Below are positions 54,535 through 64,000 of a stretch of 64,000 nt of DNA, one piece after another. Within the stretch, counting starts at the first letter, position 1. Every line of letters starts with the position of its first letter. Source of the stretch: Allorhizocola rhizosphaerae (GTDB lineage: Bacteria > Actinomycetota > Actinomycetes > Mycobacteriales > Micromonosporaceae); NCBI RefSeq assembly GCF_003426775.1, contig NZ_QJUG01000003.1, positions 23,256-87,255 on the forward strand, in the 5' to 3' direction. The position numbers and the translations under genes were made by a program. The notes beneath the pieces were generated by a model, which saw only the letters and a program-made list of their open reading frames with translations, was not told the DNA's origin and made no database searches.

Positions 54535-55836
54535 ATGCGCAGAACCAAACTCCGGTGGGTATTCGCGGCGCTGGCGGTCATGACCGTCGTCGCTGGGGCG
54601 TCACCCGCCGGTGCGGAGGATCCCGACCCACGGCCACAGCGCCCACCGGTCGGTGATCCGATGCCGCCGCGGACGGCACCGGTCGGGGAGGTGTCCACCG
54701 AGGATCTCCCGGCGGGATTCGCTTCCTGGGCGGCGCTATTCGCGGAGCAGCACCGGCTCAACGCGGTCGCGGACCGGATCGAGGCGGCAGGGCGCGGCGA
54801 CGGGTATGCGGGGCTCATCGTGGATCCGGAGAACCACGACGTCCGGCTGTACTGGAAGGGCGCGCTGCCGGCCGAGGTGCAGTCCGCGGTGGACGCGGGC
54901 CGCAGAAGCGTGCCGGTGCAGGTGTTCCAGGCCGCGTACTCGGCCGACGAGTTGCGTGCGGAAGCCCAGCGGTGGCTCGACTCCGGGCATGTCGTCGACG
55001 CCTACGAGAAGGCCGACGGCAGCGGACTCGTGCTCGGCGTCGCGGAGTCGGCTTCGGCCGGGCCGCCGCAACTGCCGGGCGGGACGCGGGTGCCGTTCGA
55101 GGTGGAGTACGACCAGTCGGCGGAGGTGCCGCTGAACGCGGAGCCGTCAGCCGCCGACAACGCTGTCTCGGCCACCTGGTGGCGGCAACACGATCAGTCC
55201 CCCTATTGGGGTGGCGCCAGGTATGAAACCCCCGGCAGTTCATGCACGACGGGTTTCGCGGTCACCGACAACGAGGGATACCCCGGCTTCCTGACGGCCG
55301 GCCACTGCGGTGAGCCGGGAGACATCGTTGAGACGTACGTGGGCGACGACTTGATCGGCAAGATGTGGTCGGACTGGGACTACCAGGACATCGCGTTGAT
55401 CTGGGCCTTCTCCAATGTGGAGGGCCGCGCGTACGTCGGCCCGTGGCACTCCAACTGGCAGCGGCCGATCAACTCCGCGGCGAGCAACTATGTGGGCAAC
55501 TACGTGTGCACGAACGGGGCGGCCAGCGGCGAGCACTGCGCGATCAAGGTGTACTACCGCAGCCCTTCGGACGTGACCATCAAGGCGAAGCGGACCAAGT
55601 CGGGTGCGTGCGCGGTCGCCCACGGCGACAGCGGCGGGCCGGTCATCGCGCAGAGCACCGGAGCCGCCTTCGGGCACGGCATCATCACCAACGGTGCCAA
55701 CGGCGAAGTCAGCACCTGTGGGTACGGCTACAACGGCGAGAAGCTCAAGGGCTACCGCGGCCTCGTGTTCAAGGGTCTGAAGTTCGCGCTGGGGCACTTC
55801 GGCGCGACCCTGCGGACCGCTCCATACCACTCATAG
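54535..55836 (+). CDS. Secreted trypsin-like serine protease (S1, with propeptide)
   Basis: Exported protease of 433 residues. A signal peptide (about 1-26) is followed by a propeptide of roughly 180 residues, as in alpha-lytic-type proteases, then the catalytic domain (about 205-433). The triad is visible as His in LTAGHCG, Asp in DYQDIALI and Ser in HGDSGGPV. Six Cys residues in the catalytic part (for example SSCTTGF/GHCG and NYVCT/GEHC) could form disulfides. Start ATG has GAGAGG about 9 bases upstream. A strong hairpin shared with the convergent gene follows. Confidence 0.93.
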   Translation: MRRTKLRWVFAALAVMTVVAGASPAGAEDPDPRPQRPPVGDPMPPRTAPVGEVSTEDLPAGFASWAALFAEQHRLNAVADRIEAAGRGDGYAGLIVDPENHDVRLYWKGALPAEVQSAVDAGRRSVPVQVFQAAYSADELRAEAQRWLDSGHVVDAYEKADGSGLVLGVAESASAGPPQLPGGTRVPFEVEYDQSAEVPLNAEPSAADNAVSATWWRQHDQSPYWGGARYETPGSSCTTGFAVTDNEGYPGFLTAGHCGEPGDIVETYVGDDLIGKMWSDWDYQDIALIWAFSNVEGRAYVGPWHSNWQRPINSAASNYVGNYVCTNGAASGEHCAIKVYYRSPSDVTIKAKRTKSGACAVAHGDSGGPVIAQSTGAAFGHGIITNGANGEVSTCGYGYNGEKLKGYRGLVFKGLKFALGHFGATLRTAPYHS

Positions 55837-55845
55837 CAAATCCCC

Positions 55846-55880
55846 GGGCCACGGTGGCGCACCGCCACCGTGGCCCTTTT
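55846..55880. terminator. Bidirectional terminator between protease and STAND regulator
   Basis: A perfect 14-bp stem (55846-55859 with 55863-55876), 3-base loop, and TTTT on the plus strand. It lies between two convergent genes only 47 bases apart. Confidence 0.9.
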
Positions 55881-55883
55881 CGC

Positions 55884-58364
55884 TTACCCGGCCTCGATCG
55901 CGGCGCACATCTCGGCCAGACCCTGCCAGTCAAGCGCGAAGCCGCGCCGGTAGTGCTGGTCGAAAGCGTCGGCGCCCAACCGTTCTCGGCAGGCGGTGCC
56001 GACACGGCGGGCAACGGCCTCGGCGGCGGGTGTGACGGCGCGGATCGAGTCCCGGCGCAACCGGTTGGCCGTGCCCAGCATGCGGGTCGCGGCGACCGGG
56101 TCTCGCGCGGCCATCCGTTCGGCGTGCATCTCGACCGCGCTGGCGACCTCCTCCCGGTCGCGCTGCGTGCTGTCGAGCACGGCCGGCACCACGTCACGCA
56201 GCAGTTCTACCGCATGTGCTCGATCCCCCGCCGCATGGCAGACGACGCTGCGCCGAAGGCCGATCACGGTCGGGGTGCGGCGGTCGTCCGGCTCCTGCTC
56301 CTTGAGCAGGGCCGTCGCCCGCTCGGACGCGACACCCGCGGCATCGACCCGGCCGAGATGCAGGTGGGCGAGCGCGGCCGTGGTGGCGGCGAACGCGGCG
56401 AGCCGGCAGTATCCCCCCGCGAGCAGCCGCTGCATCGCCTCTTCGGCGTAGGCGAGCCCCACCTCGAACCGCCCGGCGTCGACGGCCGTCTCCGCCAGGT
56501 TGAACAGCGTCCGGCCGCGATCGATGTCGCCGCCGTCGCCGCGCCGCTTGGCCTCCAGCGCCGCGCGCAACAGCCGCTCCGCGTCGTCCAGCCGGCCCAG
56601 CTCCATCGAGAGAGTGCCGAGATTATTCAGTACCCGGCCGACGAGCCGCACGTCGCCCGCCCGACGCGCATGGACGAGAGCCGCGTGCAACTCCCGCCGT
56701 GACGTGGTCAGCTCGCGCAGATCGGTCGCGACGGAGCCCAGCATCAGGTGGGTCCGGCAGCGCCCGGCGTGGTCGGTGGGCGCGAGGCCTTGCAGCGCAA
56801 GGCTTCCGAGCCGGCGTGCCGCGGTGAAGTCGGCGCGCAGGCGGGCGAGATGGCCCGCGTAGACCCACGCCTTCGGCTGCCCGCGCTCGGCCACCCGCGA
56901 CAGCGCGGCCACGCCCTCGGTGAGCCGCCCGGCCACCTCGTAATAGCGGACGAGCCCATTCACCACGGCCTCGGCGAACAGGTCCGGCTCGTGGGCGACG
57001 GCCCAACCGATCGCCGACCGCACGTTGGCCGCGTCGCGGGTGGCCAGCACGCGTTCGGAGCCTTGGTCGGCCACCCGGGTCAGATAGTGCTTGGCCAATG
57101 CCCGGTGCGCCCGATCCCAGGCCGTGCCGTTGGCCAGCCGCTCCCTGGCGATGTCGCGCACCGTGTCCGGAAGCGTGTAGCGGGTCTCGCCTGCCGTGGC
57201 TGCGGCCCGTACCAGATAAATATCTATGAGTTCGGCCAGCGCTTCCAGGAGGGAACCGCGGTCATGGCCCAGATCGCCGGCCACACTCTCCACATCATCG
57301 AGCCCGACGCCGCCGCTGAAGGCACCCATGAGATCGAACAGCGCACCGGCCGCAGGCGTGACCACATCGAGGCTCGACGAAATCGTGGCGTGCAGCGAGC
57401 GGTGCCGCGCCGGCAGGTCGGGCCCGCCGTCGGCGAGCAGGGTCAGCGGCCGGTCCAGCCGCTCAAGCAGTTCGGCGGGGGTCAGCAGGCGCATGCGGGC
57501 CGCGGCGAGCTCGATCGCCAGCGGCAGCCCATCGACCCGCCGGCAGATCGCGGCCACCGCATCACGATTGCCCTCATCGAGCGTGAAACCGTCCGTGACC
57601 TCCGCCGCCCGCGCCGCGAAAAGCTCGACGGCCACGGGCAGCGGCAAGGGTCCAAGGCGGAACCGGTGCTCGCCGCCCACGCGCAACGGGCGCTGGCTCG
57701 TGACCACCACGGTCAGGCCGGTACACCGCCGCACCAGCACGGACAGGTCGGGCGCGGCGGCCACGACCCGCTCCATCCCGTCCAGCACGAGCACGGTCCG
57801 GGCGCCACGCAGCAGGGCCGCGAGCCGATCGATCGGCCCGAGCCGCACGGTCCCACCCACACCGAACGCCTCGGCCACCGCTTCCAGGACCAGTGTTGGA
57901 TCGTCCAATGCGGACACGTCCACGGTCCTGACGTCCCACGCGCGATGCGACAGCTCGTCGACGAGCGCGGCGGACAACCGGGTCTTGCCCACACCACCCG
58001 GGCCGGTCACACTGATCAGCCGGTGCCGCCCGGCCATCACCAGCTCGACCAGCGAGCGCAGCTCGGTGAACCGGCCGAAGAGCCGGGTCATGGCCTCCGG
58101 CAGGGCGCCCGTTGCCGCTGCGGCGGAAGGCATCCGGGCCGCCGCGAGGAACGCCGACAACTGCGCCCCGCTAAGCTTGAGCGCTTCCGCCAGCGCGCGC
58201 ACGGAGTGCTGGCGCGGCCGCCCGGTAGCGCCGCGCTCCAGATCGCGCAGGGTCCGCTCGCTCAACCCCGCCCGGCGAGCCAGCTCGGCCTGCCCGAGGC
58301 CCACGGCGATCCGGTGCCGCAGCAGCAACTCCGCGAACGGCGCGGCCGAAACCTCATATGTCAC
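55884..58364 (-). CDS. XRE-NB-ARC-TPR regulator (STAND ATPase family)
   Basis: Large signalling protein of about 826 residues. An N-terminal XRE helix-turn-helix (GLGQAELARRAGLSERTLRDLE, about 23-44) is followed by a P-loop ATPase with GPGGVGKTRL (about 119-128), Walker B VLVLDGMERV and the LPLAIELAAAR block typical of NB-ARC proteins. The C-terminal half is helical with tetratricopeptide-like repeats (about 450-800). Such proteins switch on ATP binding when the repeat region senses a ligand; target genes are unknown. The GTG at 58364 is preferred over the TTG at 58370; no strong ribosome site is seen. Confidence 0.88.
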   Translation of the reverse strand: MTYEVSAAPFAELLLRHRIAVGLGQAELARRAGLSERTLRDLERGATGRPRQHSVRALAEALKLSGAQLSAFLAAARMPSAAAATGALPEAMTRLFGRFTELRSLVELVMAGRHRLISVTGPGGVGKTRLSAALVDELSHRAWDVRTVDVSALDDPTLVLEAVAEAFGVGGTVRLGPIDRLAALLRGARTVLVLDGMERVVAAAPDLSVLVRRCTGLTVVVTSQRPLRVGGEHRFRLGPLPLPVAVELFAARAAEVTDGFTLDEGNRDAVAAICRRVDGLPLAIELAAARMRLLTPAELLERLDRPLTLLADGGPDLPARHRSLHATISSSLDVVTPAAGALFDLMGAFSGGVGLDDVESVAGDLGHDRGSLLEALAELIDIYLVRAAATAGETRYTLPDTVRDIARERLANGTAWDRAHRALAKHYLTRVADQGSERVLATRDAANVRSAIGWAVAHEPDLFAEAVVNGLVRYYEVAGRLTEGVAALSRVAERGQPKAWVYAGHLARLRADFTAARRLGSLALQGLAPTDHAGRCRTHLMLGSVATDLRELTTSRRELHAALVHARRAGDVRLVGRVLNNLGTLSMELGRLDDAERLLRAALEAKRRGDGGDIDRGRTLFNLAETAVDAGRFEVGLAYAEEAMQRLLAGGYCRLAAFAATTAALAHLHLGRVDAAGVASERATALLKEQEPDDRRTPTVIGLRRSVVCHAAGDRAHAVELLRDVVPAVLDSTQRDREEVASAVEMHAERMAARDPVAATRMLGTANRLRRDSIRAVTPAAEAVARRVGTACRERLGADAFDQHYRRGFALDWQGLAEMCAAIEAG

Positions 58365-58457
58365 AGCCAATGCTCAAAAGCCTTCCGTCAATGTCCGGAG
58401 CACAGCAGACCACTGACGGCAGCACCTGTCCACGTCTTTTTACACACACCACGCGAC

Positions 58458-59117
58458 TCACCAGGCCGCGGCGCACACCTCGATCCAGGTCGCCAGATCG
58501 GGCACGTCATCGATCGTGAGCAGTGAGTACGGCGGACAGCCCGGCAATGGCCTGACACCCGTGAACGAGTGATCCGGCGCGAAGACCAACAGCCGTCCGT
58601 CGTCGCGACGCGCGAGTGTCAGATTTCCGTTGGCCTCCACGGCGACGGGATAGTAGTCATCGGGGTCAATGGGGATCCGCAGGCCCTCGTCTTGCCAGAG
58701 CCAGTCGTAGTCATTCAGGACGCTCGCGACCCGTAGGCCGGCGGCGTCGGACGTGAGCACCTGGTTCTGGTTGAGCCACCAGGTTTCCGGCTCGCCGAAC
58801 CGCTCGACGATCCCGCCGCAGACCCGCCAGAAACCCTTGTGGGTCTGAGGAATGCGCTCACCGTCTGCCTCGTGCGGCGGGTGGCAAAGCCAGCCCCGCC
58901 GAGCGTCCGGTGACCCCCATGCCAGCAACTCGTAGGGCTTGCCTCCGACAGAGACGGGAGTCAGGGTCGCCGCGCCGAGCAATGCGGACAGCACGGGCAG
59001 GTCATCGATGGACCCGCGGTCCCACGGTCGCGCCTCGCCGACGGCAACGCTCTGTCCGGGTTCGACGAACCACGAAACCACATCAATGAACTGCTCCCAG
59101 TCGCCTGTGGCTTTCAT
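58458..59117 (-). CDS. Uncharacterised soluble protein
   Basis: Protein of 219 residues without signal peptide or membrane helix; rich in Trp and acidic residues (WEQFIDVVSWF, NDYDWLWQDEGL, SLLTIDDVPDL). I do not recognise a family; the general pattern recalls immunity-type SUKH proteins, but no diagnostic motif supports that. The ATG overlaps the stop of the cyclase-family gene (ATGA), so the two are probably co-translated. Confidence 0.75.
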   Translation of the reverse strand: MKATGDWEQFIDVVSWFVEPGQSVAVGEARPWDRGSIDDLPVLSALLGAATLTPVSVGGKPYELLAWGSPDARRGWLCHPPHEADGERIPQTHKGFWRVCGGIVERFGEPETWWLNQNQVLTSDAAGLRVASVLNDYDWLWQDEGLRIPIDPDDYYPVAVEANGNLTLARRDDGRLLVFAPDHSFTGVRPLPGCPPYSLLTIDDVPDLATWIEVCAAAW

Positions 59118-59782
59118 TGCGGTACGACGGCGTATGCGCGCACGGGGAAGGTGCCGAAGGCGCGGATCGGGGCGGGCACGGCGTGCAGGCGGGCGCCGTG
59201 CTCGGGCAGCGCGGCCAGATTGGTCAGGTGTTCCAGGATCGGGATGCCCCCGGCGAGCAGGATGGAGTGTGCGGGCCGCTGCTTGCCGTCGGTCGAATCG
59301 ATGTTCACGCTGTCGATGCCGACCAGCCGGGCGCCCTCGTCGGCCAGGTGCCGCGCGCCGTCCTCGGTCAAGTAGGGTGCCCCGACACCGTAGGCCTCCG
59401 TGCGCCAGTGCCGGTCCCAACCGGTGTGCAGCAGCACGGCCTTGCCCGCCACGTCATAGTGCGCCAGCGTGTGCGCGGTGATGGCCCGCTCGGCCGGGTC
59501 GGTGCTGTGCACGACCACGGTGGGCAGGTCGGCCAGCGACTCCAGGGGCAAGCCTGCCAGGTCCACACCGCCGTCGTACCGATGGAACGGGCTGTCCACA
59601 TAGGTGCCCGTGTTGCCGAGCATGCTGATGCGATCGATGGTGAACTCGGTGCCCTCCGCATAGACCCGGCGCGAATCGACACGGGTCAGGTGCGGCGTGA
59701 TCTCGGGGCCGGGCAGCCCGGGATACGTGGTCATCCCGGCTTCGATCACATGGCTGAGGTCCACCAACCGGCTAAGGGTCAT
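59114..59782 (-). CDS. Cyclase-family (KynB-like) hydrolase with variant metal motif
   Basis: Product of 222 residues of the family that includes bacterial kynurenine formamidase. The fold landmarks are present (VDLSHVIEAGMTTYPGLPGP at the start; GIDSVNID and HSILLAGGIPILEHL later). The usual metal-binding HxGTHxDxPxH reads NTGTYVDSPFH here, so two of the three His ligands are replaced by Asn and Tyr while the Asp and last His remain. It may use another metal site or substrate. Start ATG 59782 preferred; ATG 59797 also possible. Coupled to the uncharacterised gene downstream. Confidence 0.82.
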   Translation of the reverse strand: MTLSRLVDLSHVIEAGMTTYPGLPGPEITPHLTRVDSRRVYAEGTEFTIDRISMLGNTGTYVDSPFHRYDGGVDLAGLPLESLADLPTVVVHSTDPAERAITAHTLAHYDVAGKAVLLHTGWDRHWRTEAYGVGAPYLTEDGARHLADEGARLVGIDSVNIDSTDGKQRPAHSILLAGGIPILEHLTNLAALPEHGARLHAVPAPIRAFGTFPVRAYAVVPQ

Positions 59783-59821
59783 GCCCCATGATCCCATCCC
59801 GTTCGGCTACCGTCTCACGGC

Positions 59822-60466
59822 ATGGGCGTAGACGACTGGCTGGCGGATACCCGGATTTCGTACGACACGGTCGCGGTCAGCTATGCCGACCAGCTGCGCG
59901 ACGCTCTCGCCGGGTTGCCCTACCTGCGCGGGGCTCTGGCTTTGTTCGCCGACCTGGTTCGCGCCGCGGGCGGCGGGCCGGTCGCGGACGTGGGCTGCGG
60001 CCCGGGGCACATCACCGCTCACCTGCATGGGCTGGGCGTTGAAGCCTTTGGTGTAGACCTTTCACCCGCGATGATCGACGTTGCCCGCGCTGACCACCCG
60101 CACCTGCGGTTCGAGGTCGGCTCGATGACCGATCTCGACCTCCCCGACGCCTCGGTGGCCGGCCTGCTCGCCTTCTGGTCGCTGATCCACATCCCCGATG
60201 ACGCGATCCCCACGGTCCTCGGCCACTTCCGCCGCGCGCTCAAGCCGGGCGGTCCGCTGCTGGTCGGCTTTCACGTGGGCGATGGATCACAGCTGAAGAC
60301 CGAGGGTTACGGCGGCCACCCGATGAAGGTCTACGTCCACCGCCGCCGGCCCGAGCGAGTGTCGGCCTGGCTGCGGGACGCCGGTTTCGCGGTCGAGGCC
60401 GAGCTGCTGCTCGATCTCGACGGGAGCAGGCCCGGCGCGATCATCTACGCCCGCCAACCAGCTTGA
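59822..60466 (+). CDS. Class I SAM-dependent methyltransferase
   Basis: Predicted cytosolic methyltransferase of 214 residues. The SAM-binding motif reads VADVGCGPGHITAHL (near residue 54), with the acidic strand GVDLSPAMIDVAR and the later motif LKPGGPLLVGFH. Substrate unknown. It is divergent from the cyclase-family gene with only 39 bases between the starts. The stop codon lies at the first bases of a dispersed palindromic element. Confidence 0.88.
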   Translation: MGVDDWLADTRISYDTVAVSYADQLRDALAGLPYLRGALALFADLVRAAGGGPVADVGCGPGHITAHLHGLGVEAFGVDLSPAMIDVARADHPHLRFEVGSMTDLDLPDASVAGLLAFWSLIHIPDDAIPTVLGHFRRALKPGGPLLVGFHVGDGSQLKTEGYGGHPMKVYVHRRRPERVSAWLRDAGFAVEAELLLDLDGSRPGAIIYARQPA

Positions 60467-60518
60467 TCATAAGTTAACGTCGCGACACGCCGTCGCACAT
60501 GGACGTGTGGTCATGATC
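60464..60518 (-). repeat. Dispersed palindromic element, copy 3 (complete, inverted)
   Basis: Read on the minus strand this 55-bp stretch begins GATCATGACC, contains CGACGGCGTGTCGCGAC in the middle, and ends AACTTATGATCAA. It matches the copies at 23724-23781 and 61395-61451. Its end coincides with the stop codon of the methyltransferase gene. Confidence 0.65.
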
Positions 60519-60597
60519 GGCCCAAACGGGTTTGGAGTGGGGTGAGTGGGGGTATCGGCAGGCCGGCAAGCAAACGATCTCTGGTGGGAGGACGCAA

Positions 60598-60894
60598 GTG
60601 ACCGAGCCAGCAACCTCCAACGTGGACGATACAGAGCCACCAACATCGGCCACCCGACTCTTACGTCCGGACAGCCCGGTCGTGACCACCGCGCAGGAGC
60701 TGTTCATGGCGCACGCCCGGCAGGACGGCGAGACCTGCTCGCGCTGCGGCAGGCCCAGCCCGTGCCCGGTGGCGACGCATGCCCAACAGGTGTGCGAGGC
60801 GGCAGGCGTCCCCCCTCGACCCGTGACGAGCTCACACAAACGCAAGAGCACCAAGGCAACCAAGAAGCCGAACGTCCTGGCCAACGCGGCGTAG
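60598..60894 (+). CDS. Small protein with a CxxC...CP motif
   Basis: Product of 98 residues starting at GTG with GGGAGG 6 bases upstream. The middle reads MAHARQDGETCSRCGRPSPC, with Cys residues spaced like a small metal-binding knuckle, followed by a basic tail (HKRKSTKATKKP). Short actinobacterial proteins with a similar CxxC...PCP pattern are common but their role is unknown to me. Confidence 0.65.
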   Translation: MTEPATSNVDDTEPPTSATRLLRPDSPVVTTAQELFMAHARQDGETCSRCGRPSPCPVATHAQQVCEAAGVPPRPVTSSHKRKSTKATKKPNVLANAA

Positions 60895-60957
60895 CAACGG
60901 GCACACATAGGGAGTGTCGGGAGTCTGCATCCCTGTCTTGTGGGGGGACGGACAGGG

Positions 60958-61143
60958 ATGCGACTGACCGTGATCGATCTCCCGGGCCGAGGGCTGGTGC
61001 TCGCCTCGATGGAGCCTTGCGCCCGCGCCTCGGCGTGCCGGTGCGCCAGCTGTCCGGCCGGCTCGGCCGCGAACATCGTGGGCCGCTGCGGCGGCATAGA
61101 CCTTGGCTCGCACATAGCTCGCCAAATCGGGCGTCCTGGATAA
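60958..61143 (+). CDS. Small cysteine-rich ORF
   Basis: Predicted 61-residue protein, ATG preceded by GGACAGGG. It contains EPCARASACRCASCPAGSA, with five Cys within about 25 residues counting the later GRCGG. It follows the previous small Cys protein by 63 bases on the same strand. No homologue is recognised; the cluster of Cys residues could hold one zinc ion. A hairpin (61161-61179) follows the stop. Confidence 0.45.
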   Translation: MRLTVIDLPGRGLVLASMEPCARASACRCASCPAGSAANIVGRCGGIDLGSHIARQIGRPG

Positions 61144-61338
61144 TTTCACCCCAAACGCGCACGCCTTGCACCAAGGCGTTACCAGGCGGCGGACGGTTTT
61201 GCAGCGAATCTGCGAAAACCTTTGGCCCCAATACCTGATCAATCGGTGGATGTCGCCTGCCGCAGGCATTCGTTACTTTTGGTACACGCGCCCTGGGAGC
61301 GCTTCCAGACTTCCCGGTGCATCCATCCCCCGGATAGC

Positions 61339-61377
61339 GGCGGCGCCTCCTTCCCATCCACGGAAGGAAGCGCCGCC
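61339..61377. terminator. Strong hairpin, probable terminator
   Basis: A 16-bp stem with one mismatch (61339-61354 with 61362-61377), 7-base loop, followed on the plus strand by a pyrimidine stretch CCCCTCTTTCT. It ends no obvious gene, which suggests that a transcript arises within the preceding 200 bases. Confidence 0.65.
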
Positions 61378-61394
61378 GACCCCTCTTTCTGGTC

Positions 61395-61451
61395 GATCAT
61401 GACTTACGTCCGTGTTCGACGGCGTGTCACGACAGAAACTTCATGGTCAAC
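61395..61451 (+). repeat. Dispersed palindromic element, copy 4 (complete)
   Basis: A 57-bp element nearly identical to copy 2: GATCATGACTT at the left, GTGTTCGACGGCGTGTC in the centre, AACTTCATGGTCAAC at the right. It follows the strong hairpin at 61339-61377 by 17 bases. Confidence 0.7.
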
Positions 61452-61633
61452 AAGGCGAAGAGGGCGGTGTGCGCGACGCGCCCGGTGTGATTTGATGCCG
61501 ATATTCTTGACTCATTCCAGAAAACCAACCAGACTGCGGTACGTGGTCATGACCTTGGACACCCGCGCACGGATACGGCGAGGTCGTCTACCGGGGCTCA
61601 TGTCCCGACTGGTCTACTGCAGGCAATTCCTGA

Positions 61634-63907
<2,274 letters not shown>

Positions 63908-63916
63908 TCTACCACA

Positions 63917-63953
63917 AGCCGGGCCGGTCCGCGAAACGCGGACCGGCCCGGCT
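63917..63953. terminator. Terminator after katG
   Basis: A perfect 17-bp stem (63917-63933 with 63937-63953) with an AAA loop, 10 bases beyond the katG stop. The symmetry would also serve a convergent gene. Confidence 0.92.
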
Positions 63954-64000
63954 CAGTCGACACTCATCATGAAGTTATCCGGAATGTCGCGTCCTGCCGG
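63953..64000 (-). CDS. Possible C-terminal end of a minus-strand gene running out of the window
   Basis: An open frame from the window edge that ends GRDIPDNFMMSVD and a TGA right at the katG terminator, the normal place for a convergent gene to stop. Only 15 residues are visible, so no family can be given. Confidence 0.3.
   Translation of the reverse strand, partial: PAGRDIPDNFMMSVD

Overview
The window is GC-rich actinobacterial chromosome. It has many GTG starts, GTGA/ATGA gene overlaps, Tat-type and lipoprotein signals, LacI/ROK regulators, GH10-CBM2 xylanase architecture, an LPxTG surface protein and an actinobacterial KatG. I cannot name the genus; a soil or plant-associated filamentous actinomycete (Streptosporangiales or Pseudonocardiales type) fits. 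No rRNA, tRNA, CRISPR array, intact IS element or phage was seen.

Layout. 1-5 kb: end of a copper ATPase, a sulfotransferase, a membrane-anchored cyclophilin and an ankyrin-repeat protein. 5.2-17.6 kb: a xylan-use region with a three-gene sugar ABC importer, a LacI repressor, a GH43 beta-xylosidase coupled to a LacI-like sensor that has no DNA-binding domain, a GH10-FN3-CBM2 xylanase, and a decayed SGNH hydrolase. Three copies of a CGAAA-N-TTTCG operator tie the importer, xylosidase and xylanase together. 17.7-26.1 kb: a long minus-strand operon (ROK repressor, solute-binding protein, ATPase, fused permease, creatininase-like amidohydrolase, argininosuccinate-lyase-like enzyme, ROK sugar kinase) that looks like an uptake and breakdown route for an unidentified nitrogen-containing compound. 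A large secreted PIG-L deacetylase with a CBM9-like module is divergent from it.

29.5-37 kb: a probable zinc-uptake island. A Zur-type regulator sits downstream of an 'anchored-repeat' ABC transporter and three secreted choice-of-anchor M proteins, with Zur-box-like palindromes in front of both halves. The solute-binding protein carries one anchor-M domain in normal order and another inserted in its metal-binding core in circularly permuted order. 37-45 kb: a membrane glycosyltransferase, an ATP-grasp enzyme, a membrane PIG-L deacetylase and two paralogous two-component systems that converge so that the two regulator genes overlap at their stop codons. A short aspartate-rich membrane protein overlaps the first kinase gene. 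45-56 kb: a giant (about 2660 aa) secreted beta-helix protein, a divergent smaller relative, and a trypsin-like protease. 56-64 kb: a STAND-type regulator, a cyclase-family hydrolase with an unusual metal motif, a methyltransferase, two small cysteine-rich ORFs, a hairpin-rich gap and katG.

A palindromic element of about 57 bp recurs between genes at 17.05, 23.73, 60.49 and 61.42 kb. Signs of decay are the SGNH pseudogene, the HTH-less LacI relative, a truncated XRE/TPR regulator and a response-regulator fragment.
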